Of a stretch of DNA of 64,000 nucleotides, positions 26,987-35,629 are shown in pieces. The stretch is taken from contig NZ_CP016442.1 in assembly GCF_001742165.1 (NCBI RefSeq), positions 3,224,001-3,288,000 of the forward strand. The letters run 5' to 3'. Made by a program: the position numbers and the translations under genes. Every line of letters starts with the position of its first letter. The first letter of the stretch is position 1. This stretch comes from Burkholderia stabilis (GTDB lineage: Bacteria; Pseudomonadota; Gammaproteobacteria; Burkholderiales; Burkholderiaceae). A model generated the notes under the pieces. The model searched no databases, was not told where the DNA came from, and saw nothing but the letters and a program-made list of their open reading frames with translations.

Positions 26987-28257
26987 ATGCGGAGACCCGC
27001 AAGCGCTTCGCGCAATTGCGGCAGATGTTCCTGCAGGAACGCGGCTCGGCGTCGCGACTCGCATTCACGTCGGGCAACACGGTGCGGCTGTGCGAAGGCG
27101 GCGGTGAATTCTTCCGCGCGTTGATCGAGCGGATCGACGCCGCGCGCGAGCAGGTGATGCTCGAAACCTACATCTTCTGCGACGACGCGGCCGGCCGCCC
27201 GGTGTCGGATGCGCTGATCCGTGCTGCGCAGCGCGGCGTGCGCGTGCGCGTGATCACCGACGGCATCGGCACCGCGCGCCTGCCGCTGTTCGACACGTGG
27301 GCGCAATCCGGCGTCGAGCACTGCATCTACAACCGCTTCCTGTTCGGCCGCTTCGGCTTTTCGCGCACGCACCGCAAGCTCGCGGTGATCGATCACGCCG
27401 CTGCGTTCTGCGGCGGCATCAACATCATCGACGACTATGCGCAGGGCGGCGCGACGCTGCCGTTTCCGCGCTGGGATTTCGCGGTCGAGATGGCGGGGCC
27501 CGCGGTGTCCGACGTGCGAGCCGCGTTCGAGCTGCAATGGCACCGGATCCAGTTCGGCCACAAGCCGTATGCGCAGTACGCGGCCGGGCTGCACGGCGGC
27601 GAAGCGTTCCCGGACATGTTCCGGCGCTGGATGCGCAGCCACCGGTGGATCAAGGCCGGTGCGCTGCGGGTCGTGACGGAGCCGAGCGTCGCTTTCGTCG
27701 CGCGCGACAACGTCGTGAACCGCCGCGCGATCGAGAAGGCCTATCTCGCGGCGATCGGCCAGGCGCGCCAGCAGATCCTGCTCGCGAATCCGTACTTCAT
27801 GCCGGGCCGCAAGCTGCGCCGCGCGCTGACGGGCGCCGCGCGACGCGGCGTCGACGTGCGTATCCTGATCGGGCGCAAGGAGTTCGCGGCGCTCGATACG
27901 GCCGTGCCGTTCCTCTATCACACGCTGTTGCGCGCGGGCGTGCGCGTGGCCGAATACGACAAGACGATGCTGCACGGCAAGGTAGCCGTGATCGACGACA
28001 ACTGGGCGACGGTCGGCTCGTCGAATCTGGACGCGCTGAGCCTGATGTTGAACAATGAGGCCAATGTCGTGCTCGTGCGCTACGACGCGGTCACGAACGA
28101 ACTGCGCGACGCGATCGCGGCCGCGTTCGCCGACGGCCGGGAGATCGACCCCGCGCGGTTCGCCGCGCGCCCGCGCATCGAGCGTATGCTGAACTGGCTC
28201 GCCTACACGGCGTATCGCCTCGTGATGAAGGCGCTGACGGTCGGCAGCTACGACTGA
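26983..28257 (+). CDS. clsB: Cardiolipin synthase, ClsB type (phospholipase D family)
   Basis: Membrane-associated phospholipase D-superfamily enzyme of 424 residues that joins phosphatidyl groups to form cardiolipin. Two HKD catalytic motifs are seen, HRKLAVID near residue 131 and HGKVAVID near 332, each followed by the expected downstream residues (GGINI and GSSNLD). There are no N-terminal transmembrane helices, which separates ClsB from ClsA. The ATG overlaps the nudB stop by 4 bp. The pairing nudB-clsB is seen in related beta-proteobacteria; the alternative is another PLD-family enzyme. Confidence 0.88.
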   Translation: MNAETRKRFAQLRQMFLQERGSASRLAFTSGNTVRLCEGGGEFFRALIERIDAAREQVMLETYIFCDDAAGRPVSDALIRAAQRGVRVRVITDGIGTARLPLFDTWAQSGVEHCIYNRFLFGRFGFSRTHRKLAVIDHAAAFCGGINIIDDYAQGGATLPFPRWDFAVEMAGPAVSDVRAAFELQWHRIQFGHKPYAQYAAGLHGGEAFPDMFRRWMRSHRWIKAGALRVVTEPSVAFVARDNVVNRRAIEKAYLAAIGQARQQILLANPYFMPGRKLRRALTGAARRGVDVRILIGRKEFAALDTAVPFLYHTLLRAGVRVAEYDKTMLHGKVAVIDDNWATVGSSNLDALSLMLNNEANVVLVRYDAVTNELRDAIAAAFADGREIDPARFAARPRIERMLNWLAYTAYRLVMKALTVGSYD

Positions 28258-28351
28258 GACGAACTAAACGTTCGCTTCAAAAAATCTGTCCGCACGTTCG
28301 TGCGGAAAAGCCGCTCCGGCCTCGCCGGAATCGCGCAAAATAGCGGCTCGG

Positions 28352-28369
28352 TTAGACACCGGTTTCTAA
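28352..28369. promoter_or_regulatory. Candidate TetR operator 1
   Basis: TTAGACACCGGTTTCTAA is an 18-bp palindrome with one mismatched pair, 89 bp before the TetR-family gene. TetR repressors normally bind such sites near their own promoters. Binding is inferred. Confidence 0.5.
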
Positions 28370-28415
28370 TAATTTCCTTGTTTCGCGAGCGGCCGCACTC
28401 AATAATAGTACGGCC

Positions 28416-28433
28416 GTTCGATTTTATTCGAAC
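28416..28433. promoter_or_regulatory. Candidate TetR operator 2
   Basis: GTTCGA-TTTTAT-TCGAAC inverted repeat ending 24 bp before the TetR-family ATG, in an unusually AT-rich stretch. It could be an operator or a promoter-overlapping repeat. Confidence 0.4.
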
Positions 28434-28457
28434 CCCCGAACGGTTACAGAAATAGCT

Positions 28458-29057
28458 ATGCGAAAAGGCGAACAGACGCGTGCCGCGATACTTGAAGCTG
28501 CTTTGGACCTCGCCAGCCGTGACGGGCTGGAGGGGCTGACGATCGGCCTGCTGGCCGAGCGCATGCAGATGAGCAAGAGCGGTGTGTTCGCGCACTTCGG
28601 ATCGCGTGAGGACCTGCAGGTGGAGGTCGTCCGCGAGTATCACCATCGTTTCGAAAACGAGGTGTTCTTTCCGAGCCTGCGCGAACCGCGCGGCTTGCCG
28701 CGCCTTCGGGCGATGCTGGCCCGCTGGACGGAGAAGCGCATCCAGGAGGTGACGACGGGATGCATCTACATCAGCGGTGCCGTCGAGTACGACGACCGGC
28801 CTGACAGCCCCGTGCGCGAGCAGTTGATCGCGAGCGTGACGGCCTGGCGTGCCGCGATGCTGCGTGCCATTTCGCAGGCGAAGGAAGAAGGCCATCTGCG
28901 TGCGGATACCGATCCGGACCTGATGCTCTTCGAGTTGTACAGCTTCACGCTCGGCCTGCATCACGACGCACGTTTCCTGCATTCGCCGGATGCCGTGCGC
29001 CTCACGTGGGCCGCGCTGGAAAAGACGATTGTTTCGTATCAGAGCGAGAGCCGTTAG
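28458..29057 (+). CDS. TetR family transcriptional regulator of the fad cluster
   Basis: Regulator of 199 residues. The N-terminal TetR helix-turn-helix is clear (RAAILEAALDLASRDG, then LAERMQMSKSGVFAHFGSREDLQ, residues 8-52). The C-terminal ligand domain is of the TetR-C type seen in many lipid-responsive members (residues about 80-195). It sits directly upstream of acyl-CoA dehydrogenase, FadN-type, thiolase and crotonase genes, so fatty-acid or acyl-CoA control of beta-oxidation is likely, as with FadR (TetR) of Bacillus. The ribosome binding site is weak. Confidence 0.88.
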   Translation: MRKGEQTRAAILEAALDLASRDGLEGLTIGLLAERMQMSKSGVFAHFGSREDLQVEVVREYHHRFENEVFFPSLREPRGLPRLRAMLARWTEKRIQEVTTGCIYISGAVEYDDRPDSPVREQLIASVTAWRAAMLRAISQAKEEGHLRADTDPDLMLFELYSFTLGLHHDARFLHSPDAVRLTWAALEKTIVSYQSESR

Positions 29058-29115
29058 CGGCGCGTGACCCGCCCGCCAGGAGCTCGAGCCGTTTTGCCCA
29101 CCTTTGGAGAGAGTC

Positions 29116-30903
29116 ATGGGACAGTACGCCGCGCCGCTGCGCGACATGCAATTCGTGTTGCACGAGCTTCTGAACGTCGAAGCCGAAGTCAAGCAAATGC
29201 CCAAGCATGCGGACCTCGACGCCGACACGATCAACCAGGTCCTCGAAGAAGCGGGCAAGTTCTGCTCCGAGGTGCTGTTCCCGCTGAACCAGGTCGGCGA
29301 TCGCGAAGGCTGCACGTATGAAGGCGACGGCGTCGTGAAGACCCCGACCGGCTTCAAGGAGGCCTACCAGCAATACGTCGAGGCCGGCTGGCCGGCGCTC
29401 GGCTGCGATCCGGACTATGGCGGCCAGGGCCTGCCCGCGTTCGTGAACAACGCGCTCTACGAAATGCTGAACTCGGCGAACCAGGCATGGACGATGTATC
29501 CGGGCCTGTCGCACGGCGCGTACGAATGCCTGCACGCGCACGGCGCGCCGGAACTCCAGAAGCAATATCTGCCGAAGCTCGTGTCGGGCGAATGGACGGG
29601 CACGATGTGTCTGACCGAGCCGCACTGCGGCACCGACCTCGGCATCCTGCGCACCAAGGCCGAACCGAACGGCGACGGCTCGTACTCGATCAGCGGCACG
29701 AAGATCTTCATCTCGAGCGGCGAGCACGACATGTCGAAGAACATCGTCCACCTCGTGCTCGCGCGCTTGCCTGAAGCGCCGCAGGGCACGAAGGGGATCT
29801 CGCTGTTCATCGTGCCGAAGTTCATCCCCGACGCAGCGGGCGAGCCGGGCGAGCGCAACGGCATCAAGTGCGGCTCGATCGAGCACAAGATGGGCATCCA
29901 CGGCAACTCGACGTGCGTGATGAACCTCGACGGCGCGAAGGGCTGGCTGGTCGGCGAGCCGAACAAGGGCTTGAACGCGATGTTCGTGATGATGAATGCC
30001 GCGCGCCTCGGCGTCGGCATGCAGGGCCTCGGCCTCACGGAAGTCGCGTACCAGAACTCGCTCACGTATGCGAAGGAGCGCCTGCAGATGCGCTCGCTGA
30101 CGGGCCCGAAGGCACCGGACAAACCGGCCGACCCGATCATCGTGCACCCGGACGTGCGCCGCATGCTGCTCACGCAGAAGGCGTACGCGGAAGGCGCGCG
30201 TGCGTTCACGTACTGGTCCGCGCTGCAGATCGACAAGGAGCTGTCGCACGGTGACGAAGCGGTGCGCAAGGAAGCGGCCGATCTCGTCGCGCTGCTCACG
30301 CCGATCATCAAGGCGTTCCTGACCGACAACGCGTTCGAGTCGACCAACCACGCGATGCAGATCTACGGCGGCCACGGCTTCATCTCCGAGTGGGGCATGG
30401 AGCAGTACGTGCGCGACGCGCGGATCAACATGATCTACGAAGGCACGAACTCGATCCAGTCGCTCGACCTGCTGGGCCGCAAGGTGCTCGGCGACATGGG
30501 CGCGAAGCTGAAGAAGTTCGGCAAGCTCGTCACGGAATTCGCGGAAGCCGAAGGCGTGAAGCCGGAGATGGCCGAGTTCATCAACCCGCTCGCCGACATC
30601 GGCGACAAGGTGCAGAAGCTGACGATGGAAATCGGCATGAAGGCGATGCAGAACCCCGACGAAGTCGGCGCTGCCGCCGTGCCGTACCTGCGTACCGTCG
30701 GCCACCTGGTGTTCTCGTACTTCTGGGCGCGGATGGCGCGCCTTGCACTCGACAACGAAGCGTCGGGCGATCCGTTCTACAAGTCGAAGCTCGCGACGGC
30801 CCGCTTCTACTTCGCGCGCCTGCTGCCCGAGACGGCGTCGACGATCCGCGCCGCGCGCGCCGGTTCGAAGACGATGATGGAAGTCGACGAATCGCTGTTC
30901 TGA
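29116..30903 (+). CDS. Acyl-CoA dehydrogenase (FadE type, with C-terminal extension)
   Basis: Flavoenzyme of 595 residues performing the first oxidation step of fatty-acid beta-oxidation. Seen: the FAD/substrate segment MCLTEPHCGTDLGILRTKA near residue 173, the C-terminal helical domain with the catalytic glutamate in MIYEGTNSIQSLDLLGRK near 440, and an extra C-terminal domain (to about 595) shared with the long acyl-CoA dehydrogenases of Bacillus FadE type. The ATG at 29116 follows GGAGAGAGTC. It is first in the beta-oxidation operon after the TetR gene. Confidence 0.93.
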   Translation: MGQYAAPLRDMQFVLHELLNVEAEVKQMPKHADLDADTINQVLEEAGKFCSEVLFPLNQVGDREGCTYEGDGVVKTPTGFKEAYQQYVEAGWPALGCDPDYGGQGLPAFVNNALYEMLNSANQAWTMYPGLSHGAYECLHAHGAPELQKQYLPKLVSGEWTGTMCLTEPHCGTDLGILRTKAEPNGDGSYSISGTKIFISSGEHDMSKNIVHLVLARLPEAPQGTKGISLFIVPKFIPDAAGEPGERNGIKCGSIEHKMGIHGNSTCVMNLDGAKGWLVGEPNKGLNAMFVMMNAARLGVGMQGLGLTEVAYQNSLTYAKERLQMRSLTGPKAPDKPADPIIVHPDVRRMLLTQKAYAEGARAFTYWSALQIDKELSHGDEAVRKEAADLVALLTPIIKAFLTDNAFESTNHAMQIYGGHGFISEWGMEQYVRDARINMIYEGTNSIQSLDLLGRKVLGDMGAKLKKFGKLVTEFAEAEGVKPEMAEFINPLADIGDKVQKLTMEIGMKAMQNPDEVGAAAVPYLRTVGHLVFSYFWARMARLALDNEASGDPFYKSKLATARFYFARLLPETASTIRAARAGSKTMMEVDESLF

Positions 30904-31018
30904 CGCGAGTCCGGGCGGTGCGCGATGCGCGCCGCCCGAACGCAACGGTTCCTGGTACTCACTTCGCCGTGCAGCCCTCACATTCCGCGCTGCACGACAC
31001 TATCTCCGGAGACATCCC

Positions 31019-33454
31019 GTGAGCAATTTCCTGATTCGCAAGGTCGCCGTGCTGGGCGCCGGCGTGATGGGCGCGCAAATCGCCGCGCACCTCATCAACG
31101 CGCGCGTGCCGGTGCTGCTGTTCGACCTGCCGGCCAAGGAAGGCCCGAAAAACGCGATCGCGCTGAAGGCGATCGAGAACCTGAAGAAGCTGTCGCCCGC
31201 GCCGTTCGGCGTGAAGGACGACGCGAAATACCTCGAAGCCGCGAACTACGAAGACGACATCGCGAAGCTCGCCGAGTGCGACGTCGTGATCGAAGCGATC
31301 GCCGAGCGGATGGACTGGAAGCACGACCTGTACAAGAAGGTCGCGCCGCACATCGCGCCGAACGCGATCTTCGCGACCAACACGTCGGGCCTGTCGATCA
31401 CGAAGCTGTCCGAAGGTTTCTCGGACGAGCTGAAGTCGCGCTTCTGCGGCGTGCACTTCTTCAACCCGCCGCGCTACATGCACCTCGTCGAGCTGATTCC
31501 GACCGCGCATACGCGCCCGGAGATTCTCGACCAGCTCGAGACGTTCCTGACGAGCATCGTCGGCAAGGGCGTCGTGCGCGCGAAGGACACGCCGAACTTC
31601 ATCGCGAACCGCGTCGGGATCTTCTCGATCCTCGCGGTGATCACCGAGGCCGCGAAGTTCGGCCTGCGCTTCGACGAAGTCGACGACCTGACGGGCAGCC
31701 GCCTCGGCCGCGCGAAGTCGGCGACGTTCCGCACCGCGGACGTGGTCGGCCTCGACACGATGGCGCACGTGATCAAGACGATGCAGGACAACCTCGCCGA
31801 CGATCCGTTCTTCCCGGTCTACCAGACGCCTGCCGTGCTCGCCGAACTGGTGAAGCAGGGCGCGCTCGGCCAGAAGACGGGCGGCGGTTTCTACAAGAAG
31901 GAAGGCAAGGCGATCAAGGTGCTCGACGCGAAGACGGGCACCTACGTCGATTCGGGCGCGAAGGCTGACGAGACCGTCGCCCGCATCCTGAAGCGTCCGC
32001 CGGCCGAGCGCCTGAAGCTGCTGCGCGAGACGGACCATCCGCACGCGCAGTTCCTGTGGTCGATCTTCCGCGACGTGTTCCATTACATCGGCGTGCATCT
32101 CGAATCGATCGCCGACAACGCGCGCGACGTCGACCTCGCGATCCGTTGGGGCTTCGGCTGGAACGAAGGCCCGTTCGAAGGCTGGCAGGCTGCCGGCTGG
32201 AAGCAGGTCGCCGAGTGGGTGCAGGAAGACATCGCGGCCGGCAAGGTGCTCGCGAACGTGCCGCTGCCGTCGTGGGTGCTCGAAGGCGAGGTTGCCGAGA
32301 AGGGCGGCGTGCACACGGCCGAAGGCTCGTGGGCGCCGGCGTCGAAGCGCTTCGTGCCGCGTTCGGATCTCGCCGTCTACGGCAAGCAGGTGTTCCGCGC
32401 GCCGTTGCTCGGCGAAACGGGCGCCGATCCGAAGACCTACGGCAAGACGCTGTTCGAAACCGACGCGGTGCGCGCATGGGTCGATGATCGTGCGGGCGAG
32501 GACGACGTCGTGATCGTGTCGTTCAAGTCGAAGATGAACACGATCGGGCCGAGCGTGATCGACGGCCTCGTGCAGGCGATCGAGCTCGCGGAGAAGGACT
32601 ACAAGGGCGTGGTGATCTGGCAGCCGACGTCGCTGAAGCTCGGCACGCCGGGCGGCCCGTTCTCGGCCGGCGCGAACCTCGAAGAGGCGATGCCCGCGTT
32701 CATGATGGGCGGCGCGAAGGGTATCGAGCCGTTCGTGAAGAAGTTCCAGGAAGGCATGCTGCGCGTGAAGTACGCGAACGTGCCGGTCGTCGCGGCCGTG
32801 TCGGGCATCGCGCTCGGTGGCGGGTGCGAGCTGATGCTGCACAGCGCGAAGCGCGTCGTGCACGTCGAGAGCTACATCGGCCTCGTCGAAGTGGGCGTCG
32901 GCCTCGTGCCGGCGGGCGGCGGCCTGAAGGAAGCGGCGCTGCGCGCGGCGGAAGCCGCAACGGCAGCGAACGCGACCACCGACATCCTGAAGTTCGTCAC
33001 GAAGTCGTTCGAGAACGCGGCGATGGCGAAGGTGTCGGCATCCGCGCACGATGCGCGTGCGATGGGTTACGTGAAGCCGTCCGACACGATCATCTTCAAC
33101 GTGTTCGAGTTGCTCGACACGGCGAAGAAGGAAGCGCGCGCGCTGGCCGCAACCGGCTATCGCGCACCGCTGCGGGCGAAGGACGTGCCGGTCGCGGGTC
33201 GCTCGGCGATCGCGACGATCAAGGCATCGCTCGTCAACATGCGTGACGGCCGTTTCATCAGCGACCACGATTACCTGATCGCGAGCCGCATCGCCGAAGC
33301 CGTGTGCGGCGGCGACGTCGAAGCCGGCAGCCTCGTCGACGAGCAATGGCTGCTCGCGCTCGAGCGCCGCGCGTTCGTCGAGCTGCTCGGCACGCAGAAG
33401 ACGCAGGAACGGATCATGGGCATGTTGCAGACCGGCAAGCCGGTGCGTAACTGA
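31019..33454 (+). CDS. FadN-type 3-hydroxyacyl-CoA dehydrogenase / enoyl-CoA hydratase
   Basis: Bifunctional beta-oxidation enzyme of 811 residues. The dehydrogenase comes first (NAD fold VLGAGVMGAQIAAHL near residue 11; two C-terminal 3HAD domains to about 400), then a crotonase domain at about 480-680 (SGIALGGGCELMLH and GLVEVGVGLVPAGGG, with both catalytic glutamates present). This order is opposite to E. coli FadB and matches Bacillus FadN. A GTG start is used, behind CCGGAGA. The thiolase gene follows after 70 bp. Confidence 0.93.
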   Translation: MSNFLIRKVAVLGAGVMGAQIAAHLINARVPVLLFDLPAKEGPKNAIALKAIENLKKLSPAPFGVKDDAKYLEAANYEDDIAKLAECDVVIEAIAERMDWKHDLYKKVAPHIAPNAIFATNTSGLSITKLSEGFSDELKSRFCGVHFFNPPRYMHLVELIPTAHTRPEILDQLETFLTSIVGKGVVRAKDTPNFIANRVGIFSILAVITEAAKFGLRFDEVDDLTGSRLGRAKSATFRTADVVGLDTMAHVIKTMQDNLADDPFFPVYQTPAVLAELVKQGALGQKTGGGFYKKEGKAIKVLDAKTGTYVDSGAKADETVARILKRPPAERLKLLRETDHPHAQFLWSIFRDVFHYIGVHLESIADNARDVDLAIRWGFGWNEGPFEGWQAAGWKQVAEWVQEDIAAGKVLANVPLPSWVLEGEVAEKGGVHTAEGSWAPASKRFVPRSDLAVYGKQVFRAPLLGETGADPKTYGKTLFETDAVRAWVDDRAGEDDVVIVSFKSKMNTIGPSVIDGLVQAIELAEKDYKGVVIWQPTSLKLGTPGGPFSAGANLEEAMPAFMMGGAKGIEPFVKKFQEGMLRVKYANVPVVAAVSGIALGGGCELMLHSAKRVVHVESYIGLVEVGVGLVPAGGGLKEAALRAAEAATAANATTDILKFVTKSFENAAMAKVSASAHDARAMGYVKPSDTIIFNVFELLDTAKKEARALAATGYRAPLRAKDVPVAGRSAIATIKASLVNMRDGRFISDHDYLIASRIAEAVCGGDVEAGSLVDEQWLLALERRAFVELLGTQKTQERIMGMLQTGKPVRN

Positions 33455-33524
33455 GCGAGCGGACAACTTTGCATGGGACCGGAGCGGGTGCCGAAGCCCT
33501 CGCTCCGTCCAACAGGAGTTTGAA

Positions 33525-34724
33525 ATGAGCAAACAATTGCAGGACGCATACATCGTCGCCGCCAGCCGCACCCCGATCGGCAAGGCTCCGCGCGGTGTGT
33601 TCAAGAACACGCGCCCGGACGAGCTGCTGGTGCACGCGATCAAGTCGGCGGTCGCACAGGTGCCCGGCTTCGACACGAAGCTGATCGAAGACGCGATCAT
33701 CGGCTGTGCGATTCCGGAAGCCGAGCAGGGCCTGAACGTCGCGCGCATGGGCGCGCTGCTCGCGGGCCTGCCGCAGACGGTCGGCGGCGTGACGGTCAAC
33801 CGCTTCTGCGCATCGGGCATCACGGCGCTCGCGATGGCGGCCGACCGCATTCGCGTCGGTGAATCGGACGCGCTGTTCGCAGGCGGCTGCGAATCGATGA
33901 GCATGGTGCCGATGATGGGCAACAAGCCGTCGATGTCGCCGCATATCTTCGATCGCAACGAAGACTTCGGCATTGCTTACGGGATGGGCCTGACGGCCGA
34001 GCGCGTCGCCGAACAATGGAAGGTGAGCCGCGAAGACCAGGACGCGTTCTCGGTCGAGTCGCACCGCAAGGCGCTCGCCGCGCAGCAGGCCGGCGAGTTC
34101 AACGACGAGATCGCCGCATATACGATCACCGAGCGTTTCCCGAACCTGGCGACGGGTGAAGTCGACGTCAAGACGCGCGAGATCAAGCTCGACGAAGGCC
34201 CGCGTGCCGATACGTCGATCGAAGGCCTCGCGAAGCTGCGCACGGTGTTCGCGAACAAGGGCTCGGTCACGGCCGGCAACAGCTCGCAGACGTCGGACGG
34301 CGCGGGTGCGCTGCTCGTCGTATCGGAGAAGGTGCTCAAGGAGTTCAACCTGACGCCGCTCGCGCGTTTCGTGAGCTTCGCCGTGCGCGGCGTGCCGCCG
34401 GAAATCATGGGCATCGGTCCGAAGGAAGCGATTCCGGCCGCGCTGAAGGCCGCGGGCCTGAAGCAGGACGATCTCGACTGGATCGAGCTGAACGAAGCGT
34501 TTGCCGCGCAATCGCTGGCGGTGATCCGCGATCTCGGCCTCGATCCGTCGAAGGTCAACCCGCTGGGCGGCGCGATCGCGCTTGGTCACCCGCTCGGCGC
34601 GACCGGCGCGATCCGCGCGGCGACCGTCGTGCACGGCCTGCGCCGCCGCAACCTGAAGTACGGGATGGTCACGATGTGCGTCGGCACCGGCATGGGTGCC
34701 GCGGGCATCATCGAACGCCTGTAA
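33525..34724 (+). CDS. Acetyl-CoA C-acyltransferase (thiolase)
   Basis: Thiolase of 399 residues that cleaves 3-oxoacyl-CoA with CoA in the last beta-oxidation step. The nucleophilic cysteine is C95 in NRFCASGITAL; the later active-site groups are the histidine in LGHPLGATGA and the second cysteine in MVTMCVGTGMGAAGI. Start follows AACAGGAG. Third enzyme gene of the fad operon and partner of the FadN-type protein; biosynthetic thiolase activity cannot be fully excluded, but the operon argues for degradation. Confidence 0.94.
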   Translation: MSKQLQDAYIVAASRTPIGKAPRGVFKNTRPDELLVHAIKSAVAQVPGFDTKLIEDAIIGCAIPEAEQGLNVARMGALLAGLPQTVGGVTVNRFCASGITALAMAADRIRVGESDALFAGGCESMSMVPMMGNKPSMSPHIFDRNEDFGIAYGMGLTAERVAEQWKVSREDQDAFSVESHRKALAAQQAGEFNDEIAAYTITERFPNLATGEVDVKTREIKLDEGPRADTSIEGLAKLRTVFANKGSVTAGNSSQTSDGAGALLVVSEKVLKEFNLTPLARFVSFAVRGVPPEIMGIGPKEAIPAALKAAGLKQDDLDWIELNEAFAAQSLAVIRDLGLDPSKVNPLGGAIALGHPLGATGAIRAATVVHGLRRRNLKYGMVTMCVGTGMGAAGIIERL

Positions 34725-34748
34725 GCGGGACGCGACGAAAAGCGACGA

Positions 34749-34783
34749 CGGTGCGCGGGCCACGAGCTCGCGCACCGTTTTTT
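34749..34783 (+). terminator. Intrinsic terminator after the thiolase gene
   Basis: Nine-base-pair stem CGGTGCGCG / CGCGCACCG followed by TTTTTT, between the thiolase and the crotonase-like gene. It should limit transcription of the last gene or end the main operon, unless read through. Confidence 0.75.
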
Positions 34784-34816
34784 CATTCCGATAGAGGAAA
34801 GTCAAAGGAGACGGTT

Positions 34817-35584
34817 GTGGCCGAAATTCAAGTGGAACGCGCCGACGGCGTGCTGACGATCACGATCGCGCGCCCGGCGAAGAAGAATGCGCTGACGGCG
34901 GCGATGTACCAGACGATGGCCGATGCGCTCGCCGAGGCCGAGGAAGACAACGCGGTTCGCGTGATTTTGCTGCGCGGAGGCGACGGCAATTTCACTGCGG
35001 GGAACGATCTCGAGGATTTCCTGAAGTCGCCGCCGAAGGACGATACCGCGCCGGTGTTCCAGTTTCTCGCGCGGATCAGCAGTGCGAGCAAGCCGATCGT
35101 GGTCGCGGTGCCGGGCCTGGCGATCGGTGTCGGCGTGACGATGCTGCTGCATTGCGATCTGGTCTACGCGGCCGACACCGCGACGTTCTCGCTGCCGTTC
35201 GCGCAGCTCGGGCTGTGCCCGGAAGCCGCGTCGAGCGTGCTGCTGCCGCGTCTGGCCGGCCATCAGGTCGCAGCCGAGAAGCTGTTGCTCGGCGAGGCGT
35301 TCGACGCGCTGGAAGCGCACCGGATCGGTATCGTCAACCGCGTGCTGCCGGCTGCCGAGCTCGACGCGTTCGCGGCGAAGCAGGCGGCGAAGCTCGCGGC
35401 GCTGCCGGCGTCGTCGCTGCGCGTGACGAAGGCGCTGCTGAAGGATACGGGCGGCGTGGCCACGTCGGCCCGGATGGCCGAGGAGGCGCGTCACTTCTCC
35501 GCGATGCTGCGTGCGCCGGAAGCGCGCGAGGCGATGACGGCGTTCTTCGAGAAGCGCAAGCCGGATTTCCGTCAGTTCGACTGA
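34817..35584 (+). CDS. Crotonase-family protein, probable delta3,delta2-enoyl-CoA isomerase
   Basis: Crotonase-fold protein of 255 residues. It lacks the first hydratase glutamate (T108 sits at that place in GLAIGVGVTMLLHCD) and the second hydratase glutamate position is replaced in FSLPFAQLGL. It carries E136 in LCPEAASSVLLPRLAG, the catalytic-glutamate pattern of peroxisomal/mitochondrial delta3,delta2-enoyl-CoA isomerase (ECI2 type). Its role would be to move 3-double bonds so unsaturated fatty acids can enter the preceding pathway. A GTG start follows AAAGGAG. It is separated from the thiolase by a terminator. Confidence 0.82.
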   Translation: MAEIQVERADGVLTITIARPAKKNALTAAMYQTMADALAEAEEDNAVRVILLRGGDGNFTAGNDLEDFLKSPPKDDTAPVFQFLARISSASKPIVVAVPGLAIGVGVTMLLHCDLVYAADTATFSLPFAQLGLCPEAASSVLLPRLAGHQVAAEKLLLGEAFDALEAHRIGIVNRVLPAAELDAFAAKQAAKLAALPASSLRVTKALLKDTGGVATSARMAEEARHFSAMLRAPEAREAMTAFFEKRKPDFRQFD

Positions 35585-35597
35585 CGGACGCGAAGGT

Positions 35598-35617
35598 GCC
35601 GGCGGCTCGCCGCCGGC
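35598..35617. terminator. Hairpin between convergent crotonase and fdhD genes
   Basis: GCCGGCGG-CTCG-CCGCCGGC stem without a T-run, between two convergent stops. It may help to end transcription from both sides. Confidence 0.35.
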
Positions 35618-35629
35618 GCAGGCGGCCGC

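Noticed and set aside
28289..28306. TCCGCACG/CGTGCGGA hairpin after clsB as its terminator
   Set aside because: The T-run lies on the minus-strand side, where there is no gene to end; on the plus strand it is followed by AAAG. Left unassigned.
30959..33973. A 1004-codon open frame on the minus strand behind the FadN-type gene
   Set aside because: Antisense of a well-recognised enzyme; composition is Arg/His/Ala-rich with no domain. Such frames arise from the very high third-position GC.
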